Assembly: GCA_905213155.1 (NCBI GenBank)
Contig: CAJMHI010000035.1
Location: 1-20,148 of the forward strand
DNA from: an uncultured Acidaminococcus sp.
GTDB lineage: Bacteria > Bacillota > Negativicutes > Acidaminococcales > Acidaminococcaceae
Direction of reading: 5' to 3'
Length of the DNA: 20,148 nucleotides
Part shown: one piece after another, positions 14,148 through 20,148 of the stretch
How positions within the stretch are numbered: position 1 is the first letter of the stretch
Layout: every line of letters starts with the position of its first letter
Notes under the pieces: generated by a model
Told to the model about the DNA's origin: nothing
What the model saw: the letters and a program-made list of their open reading frames with translations, nothing else
The model's database searches: none
Position numbers and translations under genes: made by a program

Positions 14148-14981
14148 ATGGCAGGAGAAAAACAAGTGGTACTGCTGACCGGCGCCAGTGGTGGAATTGG
14201 GCGGGAAACCGCAATACTACTAGCCAAAACCGGGTTTACGGTGTATGGCGCCGCCAGGCAGTGGGATAAAGTCAATGAACTTAGCCAGTATGGGGTGATT
14301 CCCCTGCAACTGGATGTAACCAAGCCCTATTCCTGTGAACAGGCGTTGCAGCAGATTTTGCGGCAACAAGGGACGTTGGATATTTTGATTAATAATGCGG
14401 GATACGGATCGTATGGTGCTATTGAGGATGTGCCGCTGCAAGAAGCCCAGTATCAACTGGATGTGAACGTGTTAGGCCCTGTCCGGCTGATTCAGTATGT
14501 GTTGCCGGTATTTCGCAGGCAGCATCATGGCCGGATTGTGATGGTTTCTTCCATTGCAGGGCGGGTCACGGGACCTTATGGCGGATGGTATCATGCCAGC
14601 AAGTACGCTTTGGAAGCCCTTAGCGATGCGCTCCGAATGGAACTAAAAGATATGGGGATTCGGGTGGTGCTGGTGGAACCGGGGCTTGTTAAAACAGGCT
14701 GGGGAATGATTGCTGCAAACCATTTGGAAAATGCCAGCAAAAATAGTCCCAATGCGCTGCCTTGTGCCAAAGTTGCCCGGGGCATGCGCCGCTTGTATCA
14801 GAAAAAGTGGCTTACCAGCCCGAAAAAAGTGGCGCAGACGATCTTTCTAGCCGCCCGCTCTGCCCGGCCCCAGTCCCGGTATTTTATTGGTCTGGATGCA
14901 TACCTGATTTTTTGGGCCCATGCGCTTTTGCCCACGGAACTCTTTGACACTTTGGCACGCTGGGTTATGCGTCGGTTATAA
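14148..14981 (+). CDS. Short-chain dehydrogenase/reductase (SDR), NAD(P)-dependent
   Basis: A classical SDR of 277 residues with a Rossmann fold. Cofactor motif TGASGGIG is at 11-18, NNAG at 82-85, the active-site Asn107, Ser135 in VSS, and Tyr148 with Lys152 in YHASK. The residues after the second strand (AARQWDK) contain an arginine at the place that often favours NADPH, but this is only suggestive. The C-terminal 80 residues extend beyond the core and end in hydrophobic, arginine-bearing segments that could sit at the membrane. The substrate cannot be predicted. The start at 14148 has AAGGAG upstream. Its stop overlaps that of the convergent hydrolase by 6 nt, with no terminator between them. 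Confidence 0.92.
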   Translation: MAGEKQVVLLTGASGGIGRETAILLAKTGFTVYGAARQWDKVNELSQYGVIPLQLDVTKPYSCEQALQQILRQQGTLDILINNAGYGSYGAIEDVPLQEAQYQLDVNVLGPVRLIQYVLPVFRRQHHGRIVMVSSIAGRVTGPYGGWYHASKYALEALSDALRMELKDMGIRVVLVEPGLVKTGWGMIAANHLENASKNSPNALPCAKVARGMRRLYQKKWLTSPKKVAQTIFLAARSARPQSRYFIGLDAYLIFWAHALLPTELFDTLARWVMRRL

Positions 14982-15917
14982 TTTGCTGCTTTGTAAAAAG
15001 TCCTCTATGGCGGACACATAGCCCTCCGGGTTGTCCCCAATGGCGGTGGCATGCCCGCTACCCTGAAAATACACCAGCTTTTTTTGCTGGCTGGCACAAG
15101 CATTTAGCAGATTTTCTGCAATATGGGGAGGAATCAGCTGGTCCACATCCCCGTGGAGAAAGAGTACGGGAATTTTCATGTGCCGGACCTGCTCCAGCGG
15201 GTCCAAATCTCCCAGCGTTTTTCCCGTATGGCAGTACAAAGCACCCCGGAAAAATGGCTCTGTCATTTCCATCCCTAAGAGGAGGCGCTGATCTCCCGTA
15301 AAATGCAGCAGTTTTTCCTGGCCCAGTTCCAATATATTGCCATAGGAACTATCGGCGACGCAAAAGGCCATATTCTTTCCGGATGCGCTACCTGCATACA
15401 AAAGACTCATGGCAGCGCCTAAAGAAATCCCATGGAACCCGATGGTTCCGTCCGGCGTTTTCGTGTGGAGATAACGCACCCAGCTATTCATATCCTCAAT
15501 ATCGTGAATTCCCCAGTCATCCGTACGGCCGCCGCTTTCCCCGTGACCCCGGATGTCCGGCATTAGGATGTTATAGCCTAGCTTTTGGTAAATCCTTGCA
15601 TAGGGGACGCTCATGGTGCGGTTCTGGTACAAACCGTGGAGAATCATCACCGTTTTTTTGCTTCCCATGGGGATGTATGTCCCTGTCAGTTTGGTTCCAT
15701 CCGTACTGGTGACTTGAATTTTTTGCCATCCGTTTTGGGCTTCCAGCTGATGGATGGAGGCCAGGTCATTCCGGTGGTTTTCGATGCCTAAAACTTTATC
15801 CCAGGGCTCGGAGAACAGCTCCTGATACGCCAGGTCGCCTGCATAACAGCCGGCCCCAAATAACAGCAACAGCACCAGGAGCACCAAATATTTCAAAAAA
15901 TCCCAAAGAAAACGCAT
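14976..15917 (-). CDS. Membrane-anchored alpha/beta hydrolase
   Basis: A 313-residue serine hydrolase with an N-terminal membrane segment (about 8-26, LKYLVLLVLLLLFGAGC), so the catalytic domain probably faces outside. The oxyanion-hole HG is at 94-95 (ILHGLYQN), the nucleophile Ser165 lies in GISLG, the acid is probably Asp259 in HGDVDQLIP, and the base is His289 in GSGHA. RGHGESGG at 123-130 is typical of YqkD/BAAT-like esterases. Cys24 follows FGAG, a poor match to a lipobox, so lipidation is doubtful. ATG at 15917 is preferred to the TTG at 15923 because AAAGGA is better spaced from it. The substrate is unknown. It is convergent with the SDR gene and divergent from the SRP operon. Confidence 0.9.
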   Translation of the reverse strand: MRFLWDFLKYLVLLVLLLLFGAGCYAGDLAYQELFSEPWDKVLGIENHRNDLASIHQLEAQNGWQKIQVTSTDGTKLTGTYIPMGSKKTVMILHGLYQNRTMSVPYARIYQKLGYNILMPDIRGHGESGGRTDDWGIHDIEDMNSWVRYLHTKTPDGTIGFHGISLGAAMSLLYAGSASGKNMAFCVADSSYGNILELGQEKLLHFTGDQRLLLGMEMTEPFFRGALYCHTGKTLGDLDPLEQVRHMKIPVLFLHGDVDQLIPPHIAENLLNACASQQKKLVYFQGSGHATAIGDNPEGYVSAIEDFLQSSKL

Positions 15918-16009
15918 GCCCAAAAATCCTTTCTCTATGATAAAACCATAGTATAAAATGGCATTGCAGAAGAAATGCGGCTAAAATTCGAAAAATATTT
16001 GAACACTCT

Positions 16010-16043
16010 AATGTCAAGGAAAAATACTTGACATTATTTTTTT
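16010..16043 (+). promoter_or_regulatory. Inverted repeat with T tract at the ylxM-ffh promoter
   Basis: AATGTCAAG (16010-16018) and CTTGACATT (16027-16035) are perfect 9-bp arms around 8 bases, followed after one A by seven T residues (16037-16043). The right arm contains the -35 hexamer of the operon promoter. It has the form of an intrinsic terminator for + strand transcripts and also of an operator. Confidence 0.7.
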
Positions 16044-16056
16044 AGCAGTGTAGAAT
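16028..16056 (+). promoter_or_regulatory. Promoter of the ylxM-ffh-trmD operon
   Basis: Consensus TTGACA (16028-16033), a 17-nt spacer, and TAGAAT (16051-16056, one mismatch). This is the best promoter in the window, as expected for a translation and secretion operon. Transcription should begin near 16063, only about 14 nt before the ylxM start codon. Confidence 0.85.
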
Positions 16057-16076
16057 AGCACCTGGTGATGTTGGTC

Positions 16077-16421
16077 ATGGATCCCATACACAAGAAAGTG
16101 CGATTTGGTGAGCTGTACGATACGTATGGTTCGCTTTTGACGCCGAAACAACAACGCATCATGGAAGCGTACTTTTATGAAGATCTCTCTCTGGGAGAAA
16201 TCGGGGAGAACACGGGCAGCAGCCGGCAAGCCGTATATGATCTCTTAAAGAGAGTGGAAAAATCTCTGGAAGGGTACGAGGCGCGGCTCCATGTTTTACA
16301 ACAAAGAGACGATATCCATGAAAAGCTGCGTAACGCACTGGCACTTTTAGACAACAGCGGAGACGGCAGTCGGCAGGAAGTAAAAAAAATCCTGCAGGAG
16401 CTGCTGGATGAAAGCAGGTAG
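16077..16421 (+). CDS. ylxM: YlxM, SRP-associated helix-turn-helix protein
   Basis: YlxM is a small protein encoded next to ffh in Bacillota and linked to the signal recognition particle; in streptococci it influences the SRP GTPase. The 114-residue product has a sigma-70 region 4-like helix-turn-helix (about 20-62), with LYDTYGSLLTPKQQ, DLSLGEIGENTGSSRQAVYD and LLKRVE, then a helical tail. ATG at 16077 fits the family's N-terminus; GTG 16065 and ATG 16068 are in frame but almost coincide with the predicted transcription start. There is no good Shine-Dalgarno sequence. It is 2 nt from ffh and the first gene of the operon. Confidence 0.93.
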   Translation: MDPIHKKVRFGELYDTYGSLLTPKQQRIMEAYFYEDLSLGEIGENTGSSRQAVYDLLKRVEKSLEGYEARLHVLQQRDDIHEKLRNALALLDNSGDGSRQEVKKILQELLDESR

Positions 16422-16423
16422 CT

Positions 16424-17770
16424 ATGGCTTTTGAAATACTTACAGACAAATTAACAGCGGCTATCCAAAAGCTTCGAGGGCAGAAAACCATTTCGGAGCA
16501 GGATTTGAAGGCAGCCCTGCGGGAAGTCCGTCTGGCACTTTTGGAAGCGGATGTTAATTTTAAGGTGGTCAAGGAATTTACCCAAAAGATTAAAGAACGG
16601 GTAGAGGGACAGCAGGTAACTGCCGGACTGACCGCTGGGCAAAGCATTATCAAAGTCGTCCATGAAGAGCTAATTGCCCTTTTGGGCGGCACCCAGAGCA
16701 AGTTAAATATATCTTCTACACCGCCTACCATCATTATGCTGGTGGGGCTCCAGGGCGCTGGTAAAACCACCACAGTAGGAAAGCTGGCTAACTATCTGCG
16801 CAAAAATGGGAAAAAGCCGCTATTGGTTGCCGGGGATATTTATCGGCCCGCCGCTATCACCCAGCTGGAAGTTATTGGCAAACAGCTGAATATGCCGGTC
16901 TTTACCATGGGCGACCAGGTGTCTCCTGTGGAAATCGCCAAACAGTCCCTGACAAAGGCCAATGACCTGTTGTGTGATACCATTATCATTGATACGGCCG
17001 GGCGGCTCCATGTGGACGAAGCGCTGATGAATGAACTCAAGGAGATCAAAAGCGCTGTTTCCCCGGATGATATTCTCCTGGTGGTAGATGCCATGACCGG
17101 GCAGGATGCTGTGACGGTGGCAGACGCTTTTAATAAAGCCCTCGGCATTACCGGTCTTGTGGTGACCAAACTGGACGGCGACGCCCGGGGCGGGGCAGTT
17201 CTTTCCGTAAAAGCAGTTGCAGGCTGCCCGGTAAAGTTTGTGGGCATGGGGGAAAAACTGGATGCTCTGCAGCCCTTTTATCCGGACCGTATGGCGTCCC
17301 GGATCCTGGGGATGGGAGATGTCCTCTCTCTGATTGAAAAAGCCCAGGAAGCCGTAGACGTGGACCAGGCCAAAAAGATGGCCGAGGCCATGAAAAAAAA
17401 TGAATTCACCCTGGATATGTTCCTGGAACAGATGAAACAGGTGAAAAAACTGGGTTCCTTGGAATCCATTCTCGGTATGCTCCCTGGCATGGGGAAATTT
17501 GCAAAGCAGCTGGAAGGGGTGGACCTGGACGGCAAAGAAGTACGCCGACTGGAAGCCATTATCACTTCTATGACGCCGAAAGAACGACGGGATCCCCGCA
17601 TTATCAACGGGTCTCGCAGGCAGCGGATTGCCAAAGGCTGTGGGCAGAGAGTACAGGATGTAAACCGGCTCCTGAAGCAGTTTGAGGAAAGCAAGAAGCT
17701 GATGAAAACCATGCAGGGCATGAACAAGTATGCACGGAAGGGCAGATTCAAACTGCCGTTCCTGCAATAA
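16424..17770 (+). CDS. ffh: Signal recognition particle protein Ffh (SRP54)
   Basis: Ffh binds 4.5S/6S RNA and signal peptides of nascent chains, and docks with FtsY at the membrane. The 448-residue product has the N domain (1 to about 95), the G domain with GLQGAGKTT at 108-116, DTAGR at 190-194 and TKLDGDARGG at 248-257, and the methionine-rich M domain (about 300-440) with GMLPGMGK and the RNA-binding stretch INGSRRQRIAKGCG. All motifs are intact. The start is 2 nt after the ylxM stop, with a weak ribosome binding site inside ylxM, so translation is probably coupled. The SRP RNA gene is not in the window. Confidence 0.97.
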   Translation: MAFEILTDKLTAAIQKLRGQKTISEQDLKAALREVRLALLEADVNFKVVKEFTQKIKERVEGQQVTAGLTAGQSIIKVVHEELIALLGGTQSKLNISSTPPTIIMLVGLQGAGKTTTVGKLANYLRKNGKKPLLVAGDIYRPAAITQLEVIGKQLNMPVFTMGDQVSPVEIAKQSLTKANDLLCDTIIIDTAGRLHVDEALMNELKEIKSAVSPDDILLVVDAMTGQDAVTVADAFNKALGITGLVVTKLDGDARGGAVLSVKAVAGCPVKFVGMGEKLDALQPFYPDRMASRILGMGDVLSLIEKAQEAVDVDQAKKMAEAMKKNEFTLDMFLEQMKQVKKLGSLESILGMLPGMGKFAKQLEGVDLDGKEVRRLEAIITSMTPKERRDPRIINGSRRQRIAKGCGQRVQDVNRLLKQFEESKKLMKTMQGMNKYARKGRFKLPFLQ

Positions 17771-17798
17771 ATACGATCCTTATAAGGAGGTGAAAATT

Positions 17799-18071
17799 GT
17801 GGCAGTTAAAATTCGTCTGAAACGTATGGGTGCCAAAAAACGCCCGTTCTATCGTATCGTAGTTGCGGATGAGCGCTTTCCCCGGGATGGTCGTTTCATT
17901 GAAACGGTAGGAACTTATGATTCTACGGTGGATCCTGCTGTGGTAACCATCGATGAAGAAAAGGCTCTTTCCTGGATGAAAAAGGGTGCAAAACCGACAG
18001 ATACGGTTCGCTCCATGTTCAGCAAGCAAGGTCTGATGACCAAACTGGCTGATGATAAGGCAGCGAAATAA
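17799..18071 (+). CDS. rpsP: 30S ribosomal protein S16
   Basis: A 90-residue S16 (AVKIRLKRMGAKKRPFYRIV, then RDGRFIETVGTYD), which stabilises the 5' domain of 16S rRNA during 30S assembly. The start is GTG at 17799 with a perfect AAGGAGG at 17784-17790; an earlier in-frame ATG lies within ffh and is rejected. It follows ffh by 28 nt and leads into khpA. The pairing with rimM, whose product needs S19 and helps mature the 30S head, is the conserved arrangement. Confidence 0.97.
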   Translation: MAVKIRLKRMGAKKRPFYRIVVADERFPRDGRFIETVGTYDSTVDPAVVTIDEEKALSWMKKGAKPTDTVRSMFSKQGLMTKLADDKAAK

Positions 18072-18082
18072 GGAGGCAGGCT

Positions 18083-18310
18083 ATGAAAGAGATAGTTGAG
18101 GTCATTGCTAAGGCTATCGTGAGTCAGCCCTCCGCGGTGCAGGTGGAGGAGGAAAAATCCGGTTCTACGGTGACCCTCAAACTCCACGTGGCACCGGAAG
18201 ATATGGGTAAAGTGATCGGTAAACAGGGCCGCATTGCCAAGGCGATTCGTTTGGTGATGAAAGCAGCCGCTACCCGTGAAAACGTCAAAGTCATTGTTGA
18301 TATTGATTAA
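18083..18310 (+). CDS. khpA: KH-domain RNA-binding protein KhpA (YlqC)
   Basis: A 75-residue protein made of a single KH domain, with the RNA-binding GxxG loop at 46-49 (VIGKQGRIAKAIR). KhpA pairs with KhpB (Jag/EloR) in many Bacillota and affects small-RNA function and cell elongation. The start has AGGAGG at 18072-18077, right after the rpsP stop. Its place between rpsP and ylqD/rimM is the usual one. Confidence 0.95.
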   Translation: MKEIVEVIAKAIVSQPSAVQVEEEKSGSTVTLKLHVAPEDMGKVIGKQGRIAKAIRLVMKAAATRENVKVIVDID

Positions 18311-18322
18311 AGGGGAATTGCC

Positions 18323-18730
18323 ATGGATAAAATGACAGTAAGGGTGCCGGTAGTCATCAAAGCCAAGGTCACGGAAGACTTGAAAGCCAAGATCATTGCA
18401 GATACAAAACGGCAAGTCCAGGCAGCAGAGTTGGATTTTGAACAGTTCCAATTCACTGCCAAACGGGCGCTGAACGAACAGGCCGCCGCCGGTGAAAACG
18501 CTGTCCGCGCACTCAGTCAGCAGATTGAATACGAAAAAAGTCAGCGGGAACATGCTTTGAGCGAATTAAAGGCAAAGCTGGAACGGGCGGAAAACCTGGA
18601 AATCGGCAGCGAAGTCGGTCACGGAACGTTGGAACGCACAGTGGAAATCACCGTGGGGTCTGACCTGGAAGCCCTTATGGGAGCCGAAATCCTGACAGAA
18701 GACGGCAAAGTGATCGGATTCAGGGAATAA
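18323..18730 (+). CDS. ylqD: YlqD-family protein
   Basis: A 135-residue protein of the YlqD family, whose function is unknown. It has an N-terminal strand-rich part (MTVRVPVVIKAKVTEDLK), a central coiled coil (about 55-95, with NAVRALSQQIEYEKSQREHA) and a C-terminal beta segment (GSDLEALMGAEILTEDGKV). It begins 12 nt after khpA with AAAGGGG upstream and precedes rimM by 4 nt. The constant position among ribosome-maturation genes suggests a link to translation, without direct evidence. The family is largely restricted to Bacillota. Confidence 0.88.
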   Translation: MDKMTVRVPVVIKAKVTEDLKAKIIADTKRQVQAAELDFEQFQFTAKRALNEQAAAGENAVRALSQQIEYEKSQREHALSELKAKLERAENLEIGSEVGHGTLERTVEITVGSDLEALMGAEILTEDGKVIGFRE

Positions 18731-18734
18731 GCTC

Positions 18735-19232
18735 ATGGAAGAAACAATTGTAATTGGCAAAATTGTCGCCCCGCATGGTGTGCGGGGCGAATTTCGCATT
18801 ATGCCCCAAACGGACTATCCGGAACGCTATACTGGGGCAAAGCACCTGCAGTTAGATACTGGGGCTGTGTACGAGGTGGAAAATATCCGCCCGCACAAAC
18901 AGTTTTATTTGGTTAAAGTTGCTGGCATCGAGGATATGGATGCAGCAGAACGGCTGCGGGGACGTACTATCGTTGTGCCGGCCAGTCAGCTGCCCAAACT
19001 TCCGGAAGGACAGTTTTACGTGCGGGATATCCTGGGCTTTTCCGTCATAAGTCCAGAGGGAGAACTGCTGGGTACGGTGGCGGATGTGATCCAACCAGCT
19101 TCTACCGCCATCTTTGTGATTCATCCCGCCGGCGGTGGAGAAGATATTCTGGTGGCTGCTATTGCAGAAAATATTAAACAGATAGACTGGGAAAAGCAAC
19201 AGGTTATTGCTGTACTGCCGGAGTGGATCTGA
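18735..19232 (+). CDS. rimM: Ribosome maturation factor RimM
   Basis: RimM binds S19 and the 16S rRNA head during late 30S assembly. The 165-residue product has the N-terminal RimM barrel (IGKIVAPHGVRGEF, 7-20, then RLRGRTIVV near 73-81) and the C-terminal PRC-barrel domain starting at YVRDILGFSV (95-104). The ribosome binding site is weak (CAGGGAATAAG), and the gene starts 4 nt after ylqD, so coupling is likely. The last base of its TGA stop is the first base of the trmD ATG. Confidence 0.95.
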   Translation: MEETIVIGKIVAPHGVRGEFRIMPQTDYPERYTGAKHLQLDTGAVYEVENIRPHKQFYLVKVAGIEDMDAAERLRGRTIVVPASQLPKLPEGQFYVRDILGFSVISPEGELLGTVADVIQPASTAIFVIHPAGGGEDILVAAIAENIKQIDWEKQQVIAVLPEWI

Positions 19233-19987
19233 TGCGTTTTATTTTTATTACCTTATTCCCGGACATGATCCGGAATGCTGCGTCAGAAAGTATTTTGGGG
19301 CGGGCGCAGCAAGCGGGACTTTTATCCGTCAGCTGCATTAATCCCCGGGATTTTGCTATGGACCGGCATCGCAGCGTAGACGATACGCCCTGTGGCGGCG
19401 GTGCGGGGATGGTGCTTAAACCCACTACGTATCTGGCTGCACTTAAGAAAGCCAAAACCATTTCTCCCCACGCCCTTGTACTGGCCTTAACGCCTGCCGG
19501 TGAAAAGCTGCAGCAGACGCAGGTGTGCAATCTGGCTAGCAGCGGGCAAGATTTGATTTTTTGCTGCGGGCACTACGAAGGATTTGATGAACGCATCCTA
19601 AGTGAAGTGGACCTGCGGGTGTGTACTGGGGATTTTGTCCTGACGGGGGGAGAATTGCCTGCCCTTTCCATCATGGATGCCGTAGCCCGGTTTCTTCCAG
19701 GTGTCTTGGGGAAGGAAAGCAGCGCCCAGGAGGATTCTTTTTCCAAAAGTCTCTTGGAGTATCCGCAATACACTCGTCCTGTGACTGATAACGGGCAGGA
19801 TGTGCCCGCTGTACTTCTTTCTGGGGACCATGAGAAGATTGCGGCCTGGCGGATGAAAGAAGCGCTTAAAATGACACTTCGGTATCGGCCGGAGCTATTG
19901 CGGCAATGCACCTGGCAAACCGGCAATGGAAAATTGTTCCTGCAGGCTGCGGCTGAACTTGCCGCAGAAAAACAGGGAAAAGCATAA
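19232..19987 (+). CDS. trmD: tRNA (guanine-37-N1)-methyltransferase TrmD
   Basis: TrmD methylates G37 next to the anticodon using S-adenosylmethionine, preventing +1 frameshifting. The 251-residue SPOUT enzyme shows DDTPCGGGAGM at 50-60, LTPAGE at 86-91, the knot motifs CGHYEGFDERI at 112-122 and GDFVLTGGELP at 133-143, LPGVLG at 155-160 and the catalytic aspartate 168 in EDSF. Small departures from the common pattern are TPCGGG for the usual PYGGG-like stretch and PQYTRP for PHYTRP; both are conservative. ATG at 19232 shares one base with the rimM stop, and an in-frame GTG at 19223 is less likely. It appears to be the last gene of this operon, since a new promoter follows. Confidence 0.96.
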   Translation: MRFIFITLFPDMIRNAASESILGRAQQAGLLSVSCINPRDFAMDRHRSVDDTPCGGGAGMVLKPTTYLAALKKAKTISPHALVLALTPAGEKLQQTQVCNLASSGQDLIFCCGHYEGFDERILSEVDLRVCTGDFVLTGGELPALSIMDAVARFLPGVLGKESSAQEDSFSKSLLEYPQYTRPVTDNGQDVPAVLLSGDHEKIAAWRMKEALKMTLRYRPELLRQCTWQTGNGKLFLQAAAELAAEKQGKA

Positions 19988-19995
19988 TCTTTTCC

Positions 19996-20025
19996 TTGCA
20001 TAATTTGGGGGGCGTATGATATAAT
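19996..20025 (+). promoter_or_regulatory. Promoter of the next transcript (rplS or other)
   Basis: TTGCAT (19996-20001), an 18-nt spacer, and a perfect TATAAT (20020-20025) with TGA before it, an extended -10. It starts 9 nt after the trmD stop. No terminator is seen between them, so trmD transcripts may also read through. Confidence 0.75.
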
Positions 20026-20105
20026 ACGCTGTATGCATTACGGGCGGTCCGCTGTCAGCGTATTGCTGGACATGAACGTCTTGGATTCTGAGGAGGAGAC
20101 CAGCT

Positions 20106-20135
20106 ATGAAAAATCAAGCAAAATTTAGCCCATAA
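20106..20135 (+). CDS. Nine-codon open frame with a strong ribosome binding site
   Basis: ATG at 20106, nine codons (MKNQAKFSP) and TAA at 20133-20135. AGGAGG at 20091-20096 is ideally placed, and a strong promoter lies about 75 nt upstream. rplS often follows trmD, but these residues do not match the start of L19. It could be a leader peptide, or a gene with an early stop. The window ends 13 nt later, so its partner cannot be seen. Confidence 0.4.
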   Translation: MKNQAKFSP

Positions 20136-20148
20136 TTACTTTCTCGCA

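Noticed and set aside
15917..15945. Lipobox at Cys24 of the alpha/beta hydrolase
   Set aside because: The residues before the cysteine are FGAG, without the required aliphatic residue at -3; a plain membrane anchor is more likely.

Overview
The window looks like the chromosome of a low-to-mid GC Bacillota bacterium, most plausibly a member of the Negativicutes. This is inferred from strong AAGGAGG-type ribosome binding sites, the order ylxM-ffh-rpsP-khpA-ylqD-rimM-trmD (typical of Bacillota, including a YlqD-family gene), and a type I-E CRISPR adaptation module with a Cas2-DnaQ fusion. The species cannot be fixed from sequence reading alone.

Layout. (1) Bases 1-2861 are the 3' end of a type I-E CRISPR-Cas locus: cas6e, cas1e and a cas2-dnaQ fusion, tightly packed on the + strand, then a short array of five repeats and four spacers that begins only 29 nt after the last cas gene. 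The interference genes (cas3, cse1, cse2, cas7, cas5) would lie to the left, outside the window. (2) Bases 3052-8142 hold a small zinc-ribbon protein of unknown function, rpmB on the minus strand with its own terminator, recG, and an EF-G-like translational GTPase whose P-loop lysine is replaced by threonine. (3) Bases 8258-13012 hold transketolase (a thiamine-diphosphate enzyme), then a thiamine salvage cluster thiD-thiM-thiE and a charged protein of unknown function, ended by a strong hairpin. (4) Bases 13048-15917 hold a secreted protein (minus), a short-chain dehydrogenase (plus) and a membrane-anchored alpha/beta hydrolase (minus). The last two overlap at their stop codons. (5) Bases 16077-19987 are the SRP/ribosome-maturation operon ylxM-ffh-rpsP-khpA-ylqD-rimM-trmD, driven by a consensus promoter embedded in an inverted repeat. 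The window ends in the promoter and leader of the next transcript, which starts with a nine-codon open frame.

How the parts work together. Cas1 and Cas2-DnaQ should capture, trim and integrate new spacers. Cas6e should cut the array transcript at the repeat hairpin. ThiD, ThiM and ThiE can rebuild thiamine phosphate from salvaged pyrimidine and thiazole, feeding the cofactor of the transketolase encoded just upstream. The last operon couples protein targeting (Ffh, YlxM), a 30S protein and its maturation factor (S16, RimM), tRNA methylation (TrmD) and an RNA chaperone (KhpA).

Most of the window is ordinary housekeeping DNA, and I found no clear undescribed multi-gene system. The points most worth checking are the altered GTPase site of the EF-G paralogue, a CRISPR leader that must overlap cas2-dnaQ, several promoter-overlapping inverted repeats, the hairpin wedged between tkt and thiD, and the short open frame at the right edge.
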